DNA from: Halobacterium rubrum
GTDB taxonomy: Archaea; Halobacteriota; Halobacteria; Halobacteriales; Halobacteriaceae
Length of the DNA stretch: 64,000 bases
Assembly: GCF_021729015.1 (NCBI RefSeq)
Contig: NZ_JAJQQZ010000001.1
Coordinates: forward strand, 248,001-312,000
Direction of reading: 5' to 3'
Of this stretch, positions 1-7,898 are shown one piece after another. The notes under the pieces are model-generated. The model was not told the DNA's origin and searched no databases. It saw only the letters and a list, made by a program, of their open reading frames with translations. Each line of letters begins with the position of its first letter. Position 1 is the stretch's first letter. Position numbers and translations under genes: made by a program.

Positions 1-1109
1 ATCTGGAAGACGACCGCGAGGTAGCCCATCACCATCAGGATGAGGTTGAACGTGGTGCCGAGCGCGAACGCGATGTCGGCACTGGGCTTGGTGTACCCCA
101 CGAAGTAGTCCATCGTGTACGGGAGCACGATGAAGAACGCGAACAGCACGCCGAGCACGGCGAGCACCAGACTCGTCGGAACCGAGGCGAGGTAGTAGCG
201 GCGCTCGTTCTCGTAGAGCCCCGGCCGCATGAAGGCGTACGACTCGTAGACGAACGCCGGCAGCGCGACGACGAGGCCCGCGAGGCTGGCGACCTTCAGC
301 TGCGTGATGAGCAGCTCCAGCGGGTGGTAGACCCGTGGGTCGATGGCTTCCCCGCTGGGCAACACCTGGTTCCAGATGGTGGTGATGAGGCCCTCGGTGA
401 GCGGGAAGACGATGACGCTGACCAGCCCCGCGATGGCGATGACGATGGCGAGGCGCTTGACCATCTCCTCGACGTGTTCGCCGAGCGGCGCCTCCTCGTC
501 GGTCTCGGGGGCGTCCATGTCGAGGCCGCCGGTGCCCGCGGGTTCGGGCGCCGAGTCGGCCGTGATGACGCTGTCCTCGCTGTCGTCTCCCGTCGGTGTC
601 TCGTAGCTGGCGGGGGTCGGCCCCTCGACGTCGTCGTGGGCGTCGGGGCCGTCGGACTGGTGGTCCTCGTCCGCGAGCAACTGGGGGTCGGTGGCGGGCG
701 ACTCGCCTTCGGCGAGGTCCGGCGGCACTCGGCCCTTGGTGCCCCACTCCCACTCGTCGACGTCGCCGTCCCCGCTGTCTGCGTCCTCTGCCGGTTCGAC
801 GGCGGACTGGAGGCCGACCCAGTCGACGCGGCCGTCGCTGGCGGCATCGCCACCGTCGGCGTCGCTGGCGGTGTCGTCGTTCGCTCCGGCGTCGTCGTTG
901 TCGCTGTCGGCGTCGGCGACGTGACGCACCGCCTGCGTCGGGCTGGTGGCGTCCTCGCTGTCGTCAGTGCCGTCAGCACTGCCGCCAGCGCTGTCGTCGC
1001 TGATGTCGTCGCCCTCGACTCGACGGACGGCGGACTGGAGGTCGTCCCAGTCGTCGCGAGACGGACGTCCCTCGGCGAGGTCGCGTCCGCCGTCCGGTTC
1101 TTCGGCCAT
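1..1109 (-). CDS. tatC1: Sec-independent protein translocase TatC (single-domain), 3' end outside window
   Basis: Membrane core of the twin-arginine translocase, which exports folded proteins. The ATG is at 1109 and the reading frame stays open to base 1, so the C-terminus is missing. The first ~200 residues are a very acidic, low-complexity cytoplasmic extension rich in Asp, Ser and Ala. The TatC core begins near residue 205 (GEHVEEMVKRL), followed by hydrophobic segments and the family signature around FVYESYAFMRPGL. The acidic extension is typical of haloarchaeal TatC of the TatCo type. A TATA-like sequence (cctataac on the minus strand) lies ~27 bases before the ATG, implying a leaderless mRNA. 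It diverges from the double-length tatC next door. Haloarchaea send most of their secretome through Tat, so this is likely essential. Confidence 0.93.
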   Translation of the reverse strand, partial: MAEEPDGGRDLAEGRPSRDDWDDLQSAVRRVEGDDISDDSAGGSADGTDDSEDATSPTQAVRHVADADSDNDDAGANDDTASDADGGDAASDGRVDWVGLQSAVEPAEDADSGDGDVDEWEWGTKGRVPPDLAEGESPATDPQLLADEDHQSDGPDAHDDVEGPTPASYETPTGDDSEDSVITADSAPEPAGTGGLDMDAPETDEEAPLGEHVEEMVKRLAIVIAIAGLVSVIVFPLTEGLITTIWNQVLPSGEAIDPRVYHPLELLITQLKVASLAGLVVALPAFVYESYAFMRPGLYENERRYYLASVPTSLVLAVLGVLFAFFIVLPYTMDYFVGYTKPSADIAFALGTTFNLILMVMGYLAVVFQ

Positions 1110-1199
1110 TCGTGTGGCCCTTGTCGACCGGGGCGTTATAGGCTTTCTTTTGACGGTCGACGGGAAGATTGATAACCGCGAGCGGGTTACGCCGTCACA
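1110..1199. promoter_or_regulatory. Divergent promoter region of the two tatC genes
   Basis: The 90-base gap contains a TATA-like sequence for each direction: gttatag near 1134-1140, read on the minus strand ~27 bases before the 1109 start, and ttgataac near 1169-1176, ~28 bases before the 1200 start. Both distances fit leaderless archaeal transcripts. Confidence 0.55.
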
Positions 1200-3398
1200 A
1201 TGAGTAGCTCCGGCTCGGACATCGTCGACCCGGGAACGGCCCGCGCAATCGACTCCGGCCGGGAGACGCTGGGGGTACTGCTTTCGGCCGCTCAGGACCG
1301 CCTCCAGCACGTGTTCATCGCGTTCGTCGTCGGCCTGCTCGGCGGCATCTTCCTGATGCGGCTGTTCATCTGGCCGGCGCTCGAGGCCGACCTCCTCGAG
1401 GCCGAAGCGCGGGTCATCGCCCAGACGCCGTTCGACGTCATCCTGATGCAGGTGAAGATCGGGCTGTTCGCGGGTGTCGGCGCCGCGATTCCCGTCCTCC
1501 TCTACCACGCCCGGAAACCACTCCGCGACCGGGGGATCATCCCGGACGTGACGGTCAAGCGCTGGCACGTCGGCGTCGTCGGCCTGCTGTGTGCCGGTCT
1601 GGCCTCCATCGGCGTCGTGTACGCGTACTTCCTGTTCTTCCCGCTGATGTTCGACTTCCTCGCCGGGAACGCCGTCGGCGCGGGGCTCGCACCGAAGTAC
1701 TCTATCGTGAAGTGGACGGAGTTCATCTTCTTCCTCGCACTGTCCTTTGCGCTCGCCGCCCAGCTCCCCATGTTGATGTCGGCGCTCTCGTACTCCGGTG
1801 TCGTCCCCTACGAGACCTTCCGCGACAAGTGGAAGTACGCCGTCATGGGCATCTTCGCGTTCGGCGCGTTCTTCTCGCCGCCGGACCCGTTCACGCAGAT
1901 TCTCTGGGCGAGCCCGCTGATTCTGCTGTACGGCCTGAGTCTCTACCTCTCGAAGGTCGTCGTGACGTTCAAGCGGGGCCGCGAGCACGTCGATATCGCG
2001 GGCGTGTTCGGCGAGTTCTGGAACCGCATCCTCGGCGTCGCCGTCCTCGGGTTCGCGGGCGGCTACGCCCTCGGCATGTACGACGGGATCGGCGCGTTCA
2101 ACGACGGACTGGCGTTCATGGGGTCCTCGGTGCGGGTGCCGACGGCCGGTGAGGTGCTCGGCGTTCCGCCCGAGACCGGCTTCCTCGTGCTCGGCGTCGC
2201 GTTCGGCGTTCTGGCGCTGCTGGCGGCGATGCTGTACTACGTCTACGTCGCGGTCGACCGGGCGGCGCGAGCAGTCGCCGACGAACGCCGCCGTCGTCCG
2301 GACCCGGCCGCCATCGACCTCGACGAACTCGACGCCGCCGGCGTCCGGGCCGCGCCGCCCGAAGCGTTCGCGTCGATGACCGAGGACGAGGCGCTGGCGA
2401 CGGCGAAACGCGCGATGGACGACGGCGACGACGAGAAAGCCCAGCTCGTCCTCGACCGATTCGACGAGGCCCAGGAAGCAGCCGCCGAGGAAGCCGAGGA
2501 CGCGGCAGCCGCCGAAGGTGCCGCTGGCGGCGACGGTGACGGCGACTCGAACCCGGTCCAGAGCACGGCCGCCGGGATGATGGACGCCTTCACCGAGGAG
2601 GAGACCACCGAGGACGACATCGGCGGCTACTACTACGACCTCCGGTTCATCTTCGACAGCCTGCGGTCGCGGGCGTTCCGCCTCGTCGGGACGTTCATGG
2701 CCGTCATGGTCGCCATCTTCGGGTGGCTGTACTACGGCGGGTTCGGGAGCCTGCGCGACGACTTCATCGCGCGCATCCCGGCAGAAGTCCAGCCGGACGC
2801 CGCCACCTGGCCGATCACGCTCCACCCCGTCGAGGCGCTCGTGTTCCAGGTGAAGATCTCGGTCGTGCTCGCCGCCATCGCCGTGCTCCCGATGATCGTC
2901 TACTACCTGTGGCCGTCGCTGGCCGACCGCGGCTGGGTGACCGGCGACCGCCGAACCATCCTCGTCTGGGGCGGCAGCATCGTCGGCGCTCTCGCACTCG
3001 GCAGCTACGTCGGCTACGGCTTCATCGCCCCCGAGGTCATCTCCTTCCTCGTCTACGACGCGGTCCGGGAGGGCATGATCATCAGTTACACCGTCAGCAC
3101 GTTCGCGTGGCTGGTGTTCTTGCTGACCGTCGGCATCGGACTGCTCGCCGACATCCCGGTGACGATGGTGCTGTTCCACCTCGGCGGCATCGTCTCCTTC
3201 GACACGATGCGCGAGCGCTGGCGCGTCCCCGTGCTCGGAACGTTCGCGTTCTCCGCGCTGGTCACCCCGGACAGCCTCTACACGATGCTGCTCGTCGCGC
3301 TCCCCATCGTCGCGATGTACCTCGTGGGACTGGGCCTGCTGTACCTCGTCACGCTCGGCGGCCGGCGCGGCGGCTCCGCGGAGCCCCTCGGGGAGTGA
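1200..3398 (+). CDS. tatC2: Double TatC translocase (TatCt type, two fused TatC domains)
   Basis: At 732 residues it is about twice the length of a normal TatC and has two complete TatC units. The first spans residues ~25-270 (LQHVFIAFVVGLLGG, then FQTP-like and FGAFFSPPDPF segments). A linker (residues ~340-475) contains one further hydrophobic segment and a charged Asp/Glu/Ala-rich stretch. The second unit spans ~480-720 (SRAFRLVGTF, then TFAFSALVTPDS). Fused TatC proteins with an extra central membrane helix pair are known in haloarchaea and are thought to work beside the single TatC in Tat export. The ATG at 1200 is well placed behind a TATA-like box. It lies just upstream of several secreted proteins with RR signal motifs, but the link is positional only. 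Confidence 0.93.
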   Translation: MSSSGSDIVDPGTARAIDSGRETLGVLLSAAQDRLQHVFIAFVVGLLGGIFLMRLFIWPALEADLLEAEARVIAQTPFDVILMQVKIGLFAGVGAAIPVLLYHARKPLRDRGIIPDVTVKRWHVGVVGLLCAGLASIGVVYAYFLFFPLMFDFLAGNAVGAGLAPKYSIVKWTEFIFFLALSFALAAQLPMLMSALSYSGVVPYETFRDKWKYAVMGIFAFGAFFSPPDPFTQILWASPLILLYGLSLYLSKVVVTFKRGREHVDIAGVFGEFWNRILGVAVLGFAGGYALGMYDGIGAFNDGLAFMGSSVRVPTAGEVLGVPPETGFLVLGVAFGVLALLAAMLYYVYVAVDRAARAVADERRRRPDPAAIDLDELDAAGVRAAPPEAFASMTEDEALATAKRAMDDGDDEKAQLVLDRFDEAQEAAAEEAEDAAAAEGAAGGDGDGDSNPVQSTAAGMMDAFTEEETTEDDIGGYYYDLRFIFDSLRSRAFRLVGTFMAVMVAIFGWLYYGGFGSLRDDFIARIPAEVQPDAATWPITLHPVEALVFQVKISVVLAAIAVLPMIVYYLWPSLADRGWVTGDRRTILVWGGSIVGALALGSYVGYGFIAPEVISFLVYDAVREGMIISYTVSTFAWLVFLLTVGIGLLADIPVTMVLFHLGGIVSFDTMRERWRVPVLGTFAFSALVTPDSLYTMLLVALPIVAMYLVGLGLLYLVTLGGRRGGSAEPLGE

Positions 3399-3528
3399 GC
3401 GTCTGGAGGCGGTCCCCGCGCTCGGCTCGTCGTGCTCCTCCGGAGAAGTCGCTGTGTGCAGGTACCGTCCTCAATCGGCGTGTGTAGCGTCTAGAGGCCC
3501 GAGAACCGGTTTCAGTTGAGGCGTGGTC

Positions 3529-4284
3529 TCAGCGGTCGTCCGGATTCTGCTTGCCGTCGACGACGGTCTCGTTGCTCCCCGTGACGAATTTCGGGTTGAA
3601 GTACGTCTTGTTGCGTTCCTCGACGTACACGGCGACGAACTTCGGGCCGCCCTCGACCTGACTGTTGAGCTTCGCCGTCGGGTCGACTTCGACGGAGCCG
3701 TTTTCCGTGAAGTCGCTCGACGACCCTCCCTCTGCCTTCGTCTCGGTCCAGTAGGTGACGTTCACCGTCTCGGCGTCCGTCGCACCGAACTCGAAGTTCC
3801 CGGCGCCATTGAACTGCGGCCCCGGCTCCTGTCCGGAGCCGCCACAGTCCAGTTCGAACGAGCGGGTGTCTCCCGAGATGGCGGCTGTGACGCCCTCACC
3901 CTCGACGGTCACGGAGACGGTGATGGAGACGTCCTCGTTCCCGTGACAGTGGATGTCGGCCTCGATGGGCTCTTTGTCCCCCGTGCCGATTTCGGGCTTC
4001 GAGACCTTCGAAACGGTGACGTCGTCGTCGCCGGTCGTGACCGTGACGTTCGTCACCGACGCGTCGCTCGGCAGGCGGTTCTCCACCGTGACGAGGGCGA
4101 CGCGCTCGGTACCCGTCACGTCGACCGTTTCGGACTCGTAGCCGACGAGCGCCTCGTCGTCGCTGGCGACCGAGACGCTGACGCCACGGTCGGCGGCGAC
4201 CGCGCTGAACCCCACCGACCCGAACACGAGCCCGGTGCTGGCGACGGCGGCGAGCACGATGCTTGCGAGTTTGAGTTTATTCAT
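3529..4284 (-). CDS. Secreted protein with DUF1102-like N-terminus
   Basis: 251 residues, with a signal peptide (MNKLKLASIVLAA, then FSAVAADRG) and an otherwise Asp/Thr/Val-rich beta-type body containing several NxT/S sequons. No family is recognised with certainty. The segment right after the signal (ADRGVSVSVASDDEALV) matches the first strand of the DUF1102 proteins at 5.3-8.7 kb (ADRSVSVEVADDASAFL), and it too has a patch resembling VENRLPSDASVTNVTV, so it may be a divergent member of the same surface-protein group. It lacks the RR motif of the others. The start overlaps the 3' end of the upstream wHTH gene by 8 bases, so the two are almost certainly co-transcribed and translationally coupled. 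Confidence 0.75.
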   Translation of the reverse strand: MNKLKLASIVLAAVASTGLVFGSVGFSAVAADRGVSVSVASDDEALVGYESETVDVTGTERVALVTVENRLPSDASVTNVTVTTGDDDVTVSKVSKPEIGTGDKEPIEADIHCHGNEDVSITVSVTVEGEGVTAAISGDTRSFELDCGGSGQEPGPQFNGAGNFEFGATDAETVNVTYWTETKAEGGSSSDFTENGSVEVDPTAKLNSQVEGGPKFVAVYVEERNKTYFNPKFVTGSNETVVDGKQNPDDR

Positions 4285-4861
4285 CGTCGAGCTCGGCCGG
4301 TGTGGGGCCGCGGCCGAGCGCCGTCCGCTGCGCGTAGTGGCGGTGGACGACGGCGGAGACGGCGAACGCCGCGACGACGGCGACGCTCCACGCGAGCTCC
4401 GGGAGCGCCGTGAACGGCCACGCGCCGAGCGCGACCGCCGCCAGCAGCGTCGCCGCGACGCCGGACAGCCCGAGGTAGTAGTCGCTCCAGGGGATCTCGC
4501 GTCCCTTCACGACGTCCATGTAGACGCGGACGTCCTCGAGCGCGGGCGTCGGTTCAACGACCCCCCTGTTCTTGTCGAACGATACGACGCCGGCGTCGTC
4601 CATCTTGGGGAGGTGGGACTGCTGGAGCGCGGTGTACACGCGCTTGCGTTCGTCGTAGGACACCTCCGCGACAGTCTCGCCGTACTCCCAGGCGGCGACC
4701 TGCTCGGCGACGTCCCCCAGTTCGACCGGCTCCTCCCGTCCCTTGAGCATGTGGAGCGCGTAGCGCCGCCGCCGACTGGAGAGCACGTCGAAGAGCTCGT
4801 CCTCGGTCGGCTCCGGCGCCTCGCTCTGTTCCACGCCCCCCCGCTGACGTGTGGATGACAC
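4277..4861 (-). CDS. DUF7344-type winged-helix protein with two C-terminal membrane segments
   Basis: 194 residues. Residues ~18-110 form a wHTH of the haloarchaeal DUF7344 kind: LFDVLSSRRRRYAL at the start, an internal VELGDVAEQVAAWE helix, and the hallmark LQQSHLPKMDDAGVV followed by a short wing. Residues ~133-178 contain two hydrophobic helices (GLSGVAATLLAAVALGAW and WSVAVVAAFAVSAVV). This layout suggests a DNA-binding domain tethered to the membrane. It is the first gene of a two-gene operon with the secreted protein at 3529-4284 (8-base overlap), and it is divergent from the DUF1102 array, so it is a candidate local regulator of surface proteins. That role is inference. A TATA-like ATTTATTA lies ~30 bases upstream. 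Confidence 0.8.
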   Translation of the reverse strand: MSSTRQRGGVEQSEAPEPTEDELFDVLSSRRRRYALHMLKGREEPVELGDVAEQVAAWEYGETVAEVSYDERKRVYTALQQSHLPKMDDAGVVSFDKNRGVVEPTPALEDVRVYMDVVKGREIPWSDYYLGLSGVAATLLAAVALGAWPFTALPELAWSVAVVAAFAVSAVVHRHYAQRTALGRGPTPAELDDE

Positions 4862-5060
4862 GACAATTCAAGCAACTAACGTGACTGGTAATAAATGTTG
4901 GCTAACCTTTATTTCACGCCTGTTGGCTGCTAACGCACCGACAGCCGGAAACCGGCTTGAGAGGGGCTGAGAGGCCACTTCTTCAATCTCGCTATGGGCG
5001 GTCCGTTGTCCGGCGGATGGCGCACAACCTCCGCGACCGGGAACCCCCCGTGTAATGGGT

Positions 5061-5106
5061 CGTTGACGCCCGGTTCGTGTGGTCGTCGACGCCCGGTTCG
5101 TGTAGC
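5061..5106. repeat. 23-bp imperfect tandem repeat, two units
   Basis: Units 5061-5083 and 5084-5106 differ at only a few positions and share the core GACGCCCGGTTCGTGT. The repeat sits between the divergent wHTH and DUF1102 genes, ~210 bases before the first DUF1102 start. It could be a binding site or a replication slip; nothing else identifies it. Confidence 0.7.
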
Positions 5107-5223
5107 CGTCGGGCTGGCGCCAGCGTGTCAGGCTTCTCAATCCGGTGGGTGGCGCGACCCTCAGGCGGTGGTTTCGCCCGGACCTGCTCGTTCAGTCACC
5201 TCGTGAACCTGTGTCTGGCGTGT

Positions 5224-5232
5224 CAATACTAC
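5224..5232 (+). promoter_or_regulatory. CAATACTAC box, copy 1
   Basis: Exact 9-mer CAATACTAC, 94 bases before the ATG at 5318. The same 9-mer occurs upstream of the genes at 8208 and 8979. It may be the TATA element of a transcript with a ~60-base leader, or an activator site. Confidence 0.5.
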
Positions 5233-5317
5233 TTACAAAGGGGGTGATGGGTCGAGTGAGCGCTCCCGGGGCGTGCGGTGCCCGAGGGAGTGCACGCAAA
5301 CGAGGTCAACGACAACA

Positions 5318-5923
5318 ATGCAACGTCGCAAATTCATCGCTGGCATGGGATCGCTCGCTGCCGCCGGGGCAGCTGGAATCGGTACGGGCGCGTTCACGAG
5401 TGTGCAAGCGGAACGCGATATTACGATCGAAACTGCGGGTGACGCGAGTGCATACCTAGGGATTTCCCCGGACTCCGACAGCCCCAACGCACAGTACGCG
5501 TCCACCAGCGACGACGGTACCGTGTCGCTGGATTTCACTTCGAACGAGAAAAATAGCGATACTGGCCTGAACGACGAGGCCAAGGTGAATATCGAAGACG
5601 TTCTCGAGATCACTAACAACGGCACTCAGCCCGTCTACGTTACCGTTATGGTTGAAGACAGTAGCGGGAACACGGGCCGTGATGTCGCGGGTCTTTCGGA
5701 GTTCGGTATCAGTGGCGACGACGATTACGACTTCGCACGGACGGCCGGTGATTACGACGGTGACAAACTTCCGGCTGGGGAGTCCGCTGGCATGGGCTTC
5801 TTCTTCAATTGGAACGGGAACAGCAGCTTCGGCGACGTGGTCAATGATATCGACACGATCACTCTCGTCGCCGCAGCGAGCAAGGACGAGCTCGAACGCT
5901 TCAAGCCTTCCCCGGATAGCTAA
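5318..5923 (+). CDS. DUF1102 surface protein 1
   Basis: 201 residues from the ATG at 5318. An in-frame start 45 bases upstream is rejected because the signal peptide begins at MQRRKFIAG. The signal has a twin-arginine pattern (QRRKF), a short hydrophobic Ala/Gly stretch, and a likely AxA-type cleavage after SVQA, residues ~28-31. The mature part starts ERDITIETAGDASAYL and continues with beta-rich sequence and the family hallmark ITNNGTQPVYVTV (~residues 105-117) and LPAGESAGMGF. This order (first strand, then N-G-T-x-P-V strand, then AGES turn) is shared by all DUF1102 neighbours and resembles the TasA/camelysin pattern. First gene of a likely operon with 5998 and 6648. Probable structural component of an extracellular fibre or matrix; that function is inference. 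Confidence 0.85.
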   Translation: MQRRKFIAGMGSLAAAGAAGIGTGAFTSVQAERDITIETAGDASAYLGISPDSDSPNAQYASTSDDGTVSLDFTSNEKNSDTGLNDEAKVNIEDVLEITNNGTQPVYVTVMVEDSSGNTGRDVAGLSEFGISGDDDYDFARTAGDYDGDKLPAGESAGMGFFFNWNGNSSFGDVVNDIDTITLVAAASKDELERFKPSPDS

Positions 5924-5951
5924 ATCAGTAATTCCCGCGCTGGCCCGCCAC

Positions 5952-5973
5952 GGCGGCTCGATTCCGCCGGTGG
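5952..5973 (+). promoter_or_regulatory. Leader hairpin of DUF1102 gene 2
   Basis: GGCGG-7-base loop-CCGCC followed by GGTGG, 46 bases before the ATG at 5998 and ahead of a Shine-Dalgarno-like gggggtaa. A nearly identical copy lies 47 bases before the next gene (6601-6622). Confidence 0.6.
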
Positions 5974-5997
5974 TTCCCAACACGGGGGTAAGAATCT

Positions 5998-6576
5998 ATG
6001 AAACGAAGAAACTTCATCGCGACACTCGGCTTGGCCACGACCAGCGGGGCGACGCTCCTGGGTACCGGTGCCTTCACGAGCGTCCAAGCCGAGCGAAGCA
6101 TCTCTGTCGCCGTCGCCGACGACGCCTACGCTTACCTCAGATTGAACGAGCGTGGGAAGGGTGAACGGTCCGAGACCGACGGCGGAACCCTGGAGTTCAG
6201 CATCCCGGGTGACGACGAGGGCGAGTACCCGACTGGAAACCCCACGGACCCAGACGGACTCGGAACTGATTCCGTCTACCGCTTCGGGGCGGATGCGGCC
6301 CACGACGAATCGGGCCTGTTCGCCGTTCGGAACCGAGGAACTCAGCCCGTCGAGGTGTACAGCACCCAGGGTTCCACCGAGGGCGTGCCGTCAGTCACGA
6401 TGTTTGACGTGGATTCCGGCGACCTGCTGACGGAGAGCAGCCCGTCGGCGCCACTCGGTGTCGGTGCCGGCCCGCTCGTCTGTGGCCTCGAAATCGACAC
6501 GCACGGCGTTCCGATTCAGGACGAGGCGTACGACGTTGATCTGACCATTAACGCGGTCGCGACCGACGGCGACTGA
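5998..6576 (+). CDS. DUF1102 surface protein 2
   Basis: 192 residues. The signal peptide begins MKRRNFIATLGLAT with a good Tat consensus (RRxFI) and is followed by GAFTSVQAERSISVAVADD, the shared processing site and first strand. Family landmarks are AVRNRGTQPVEVYS (~residues 110-123) and an acidic, Gly/Asp-rich body; no cysteine-based lipobox is seen. The start is fixed by the signal peptide and by the gggggtaa Shine-Dalgarno-like sequence 7-8 bases upstream, unusual in a genome with mostly leaderless mRNAs and consistent with an internal operon position. It lies 74 bases after gene 1 and 71 before gene 3. Likely exported and assembled outside the cell with its paralogs. Confidence 0.85.
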   Translation: MKRRNFIATLGLATTSGATLLGTGAFTSVQAERSISVAVADDAYAYLRLNERGKGERSETDGGTLEFSIPGDDEGEYPTGNPTDPDGLGTDSVYRFGADAAHDESGLFAVRNRGTQPVEVYSTQGSTEGVPSVTMFDVDSGDLLTESSPSAPLGVGAGPLVCGLEIDTHGVPIQDEAYDVDLTINAVATDGD

Positions 6577-6600
6577 CGGCCCACACTGGTCGGTTCTTTC

Positions 6601-6622
6601 GGCGGTTCGATTCCGCCGGTGG
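6601..6622 (+). promoter_or_regulatory. Leader hairpin of DUF1102 gene 3
   Basis: Second copy of the GGCGG-loop-CCGCC-GGTGG element, one base different from that at 5952-5973. The spacing to the ATG at 6648 is 47 bases, with ggggggtga directly before the start. Possible RNA-processing or translation-control element between operon genes. Confidence 0.6.
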
Positions 6623-6647
6623 GTCTTCCCTGCGTGGGGGGTGAACC

Positions 6648-7898
6648 ATGAAACGACGACAACTCTTGCTCGGTGTCGCGTCCGTCGCCGGAGCCGGCGG
6701 CCTGCTCGGGCCGGGCGCGTTCACGAGTGTGCAAGCGGACCGGAGCGTGAACGTCGAGGTGGCCGACGACGCGAACGCGTTCCTCGCGATGGAGCCGATG
6801 AACACGCCGAACGGTGACGAGTACGCGAGCGTGACCGCCGACGGCCTCGTCACGGTCGACCTCACGGAGACCGACGCTGGAGGCGACGGGCTCGGTGTCG
6901 ACTCGACGTACACGTTCGACGACGTCCTCCAGGTGACGAACCAGGGGACACAGCCCGTGTACGTCTGGGCGACATTCGCCGGCGGTGGCGACCTCGGGAA
7001 CGACGACATCTGGCTGTACCCGGACAGCGACCCGTCGACGAAGCTCAACGACGGGTCGAACAGCGTCGCGTACCTGCCAGTCGGCGAGTCGCTAGCCGTC
7101 GGCGTGCGCGTGAACACCGACGGGCTCGACGCCGCGTACGACCGCGACCTGACCGCGACCATCAACGCCAACGTCGACGACCAGGGGTCGAAGCCCAGCG
7201 ACCCCGGCGGTGACCCGATAGACGGGCCCGTCGACGGCCTCGTGAGTTACTGGCGGCTGAACGACCTCGACGGCTCCGGGACTGGAACGACCATCGACGC
7301 CGTCGGAAGCTACGACGGAACCGTCGAGGGGCCTGTGGGCGTCGCCGACGGCGTCGAAGGCGGTGGCGCCGCGGAGTTCGACGGCGACAACGACGTTATT
7401 TCGACGGACCTCAACATCGGTGCAGCCGGCGAGTCAGTGACGGTCGCTGGCTGGCTGAAAGCGCCGTCCGGGCAGGGAATCGGGAACAACCACTTCTTCC
7501 TGAGCAACTACATCGACCAGGGCCACGACGGCTTCTTCGCCATCGGGTCGAACGACGGCCAAGAGATGTTCTTCTGGACGCGCGACCCGAGCACCCAGAC
7601 CAGCAAGAAGACGGGCAGGACCGACGCAGCCTTCGACGGGGACTGGCACCACTACGTCGGCGTTCGGGATGCCGAGAACGAGGAAATCCGGTTCTACGTT
7701 GACGGGAGCTTCGTCGACAGCAAGAGTTTCCCGGGTGACGTCGCGATTCGAGACTCCGACTCGACGTTCGGGCTGATGCAGCACTACGACAACCGGTATC
7801 TCGAACGCTACGTGGACGCCGTCCGGGTCTACGACCGGGCGCTCACCGGCTCCGAGGTCCAGACGCTCTGCGACGTTCACGCCCCGTCGGCGGAGTAA
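6648..7898 (+). CDS. DUF1102 surface protein 3 fused to a LamG/concanavalin-like lectin domain
   Basis: 416 residues. Residues 1-30 are an RR signal (MKRRQLLLGVASVAG ... GAFTSVQADRS). Residues ~31-180 are a DUF1102 unit with VTNQGTQPVYVWA and LPVGESLAVGVRV landmarks. After a Pro/Gly/Asp linker, residues ~195-410 form a LamG-like jelly roll: GLVSYWRLND at its start, VTVAGWLKAP in the middle, DWHHYVGVRD and IRFYVDGSFV near the end. LamG domains bind carbohydrate or act as adhesive modules, so this looks like the sugar-binding or tip member of the array. A 28-base DNA stretch over the processing site (6712-6739) is identical to gene 1 (5385-5412), pointing to recent gene conversion. Last of the three-gene run. 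Confidence 0.85.
   Translation: MKRRQLLLGVASVAGAGGLLGPGAFTSVQADRSVNVEVADDANAFLAMEPMNTPNGDEYASVTADGLVTVDLTETDAGGDGLGVDSTYTFDDVLQVTNQGTQPVYVWATFAGGGDLGNDDIWLYPDSDPSTKLNDGSNSVAYLPVGESLAVGVRVNTDGLDAAYDRDLTATINANVDDQGSKPSDPGGDPIDGPVDGLVSYWRLNDLDGSGTGTTIDAVGSYDGTVEGPVGVADGVEGGGAAEFDGDNDVISTDLNIGAAGESVTVAGWLKAPSGQGIGNNHFFLSNYIDQGHDGFFAIGSNDGQEMFFWTRDPSTQTSKKTGRTDAAFDGDWHHYVGVRDAENEEIRFYVDGSFVDSKSFPGDVAIRDSDSTFGLMQHYDNRYLERYVDAVRVYDRALTGSEVQTLCDVHAPSAE

Larger units (their letters stand above)
4862..5317. other. Intergenic region between divergent wHTH operon and DUF1102 array
   Basis: 456 bases without a supported gene. It holds the minus-strand TATA (near 4889-4896), two copies of a TGTTGGCT(GC)TAAC motif at 4896-4906 and 4921-4934, a 23-bp imperfect tandem repeat (5061-5106), and the CAATACTAC box at 5224-5232. 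Short open frames here have no coding character. Confidence 0.6.
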
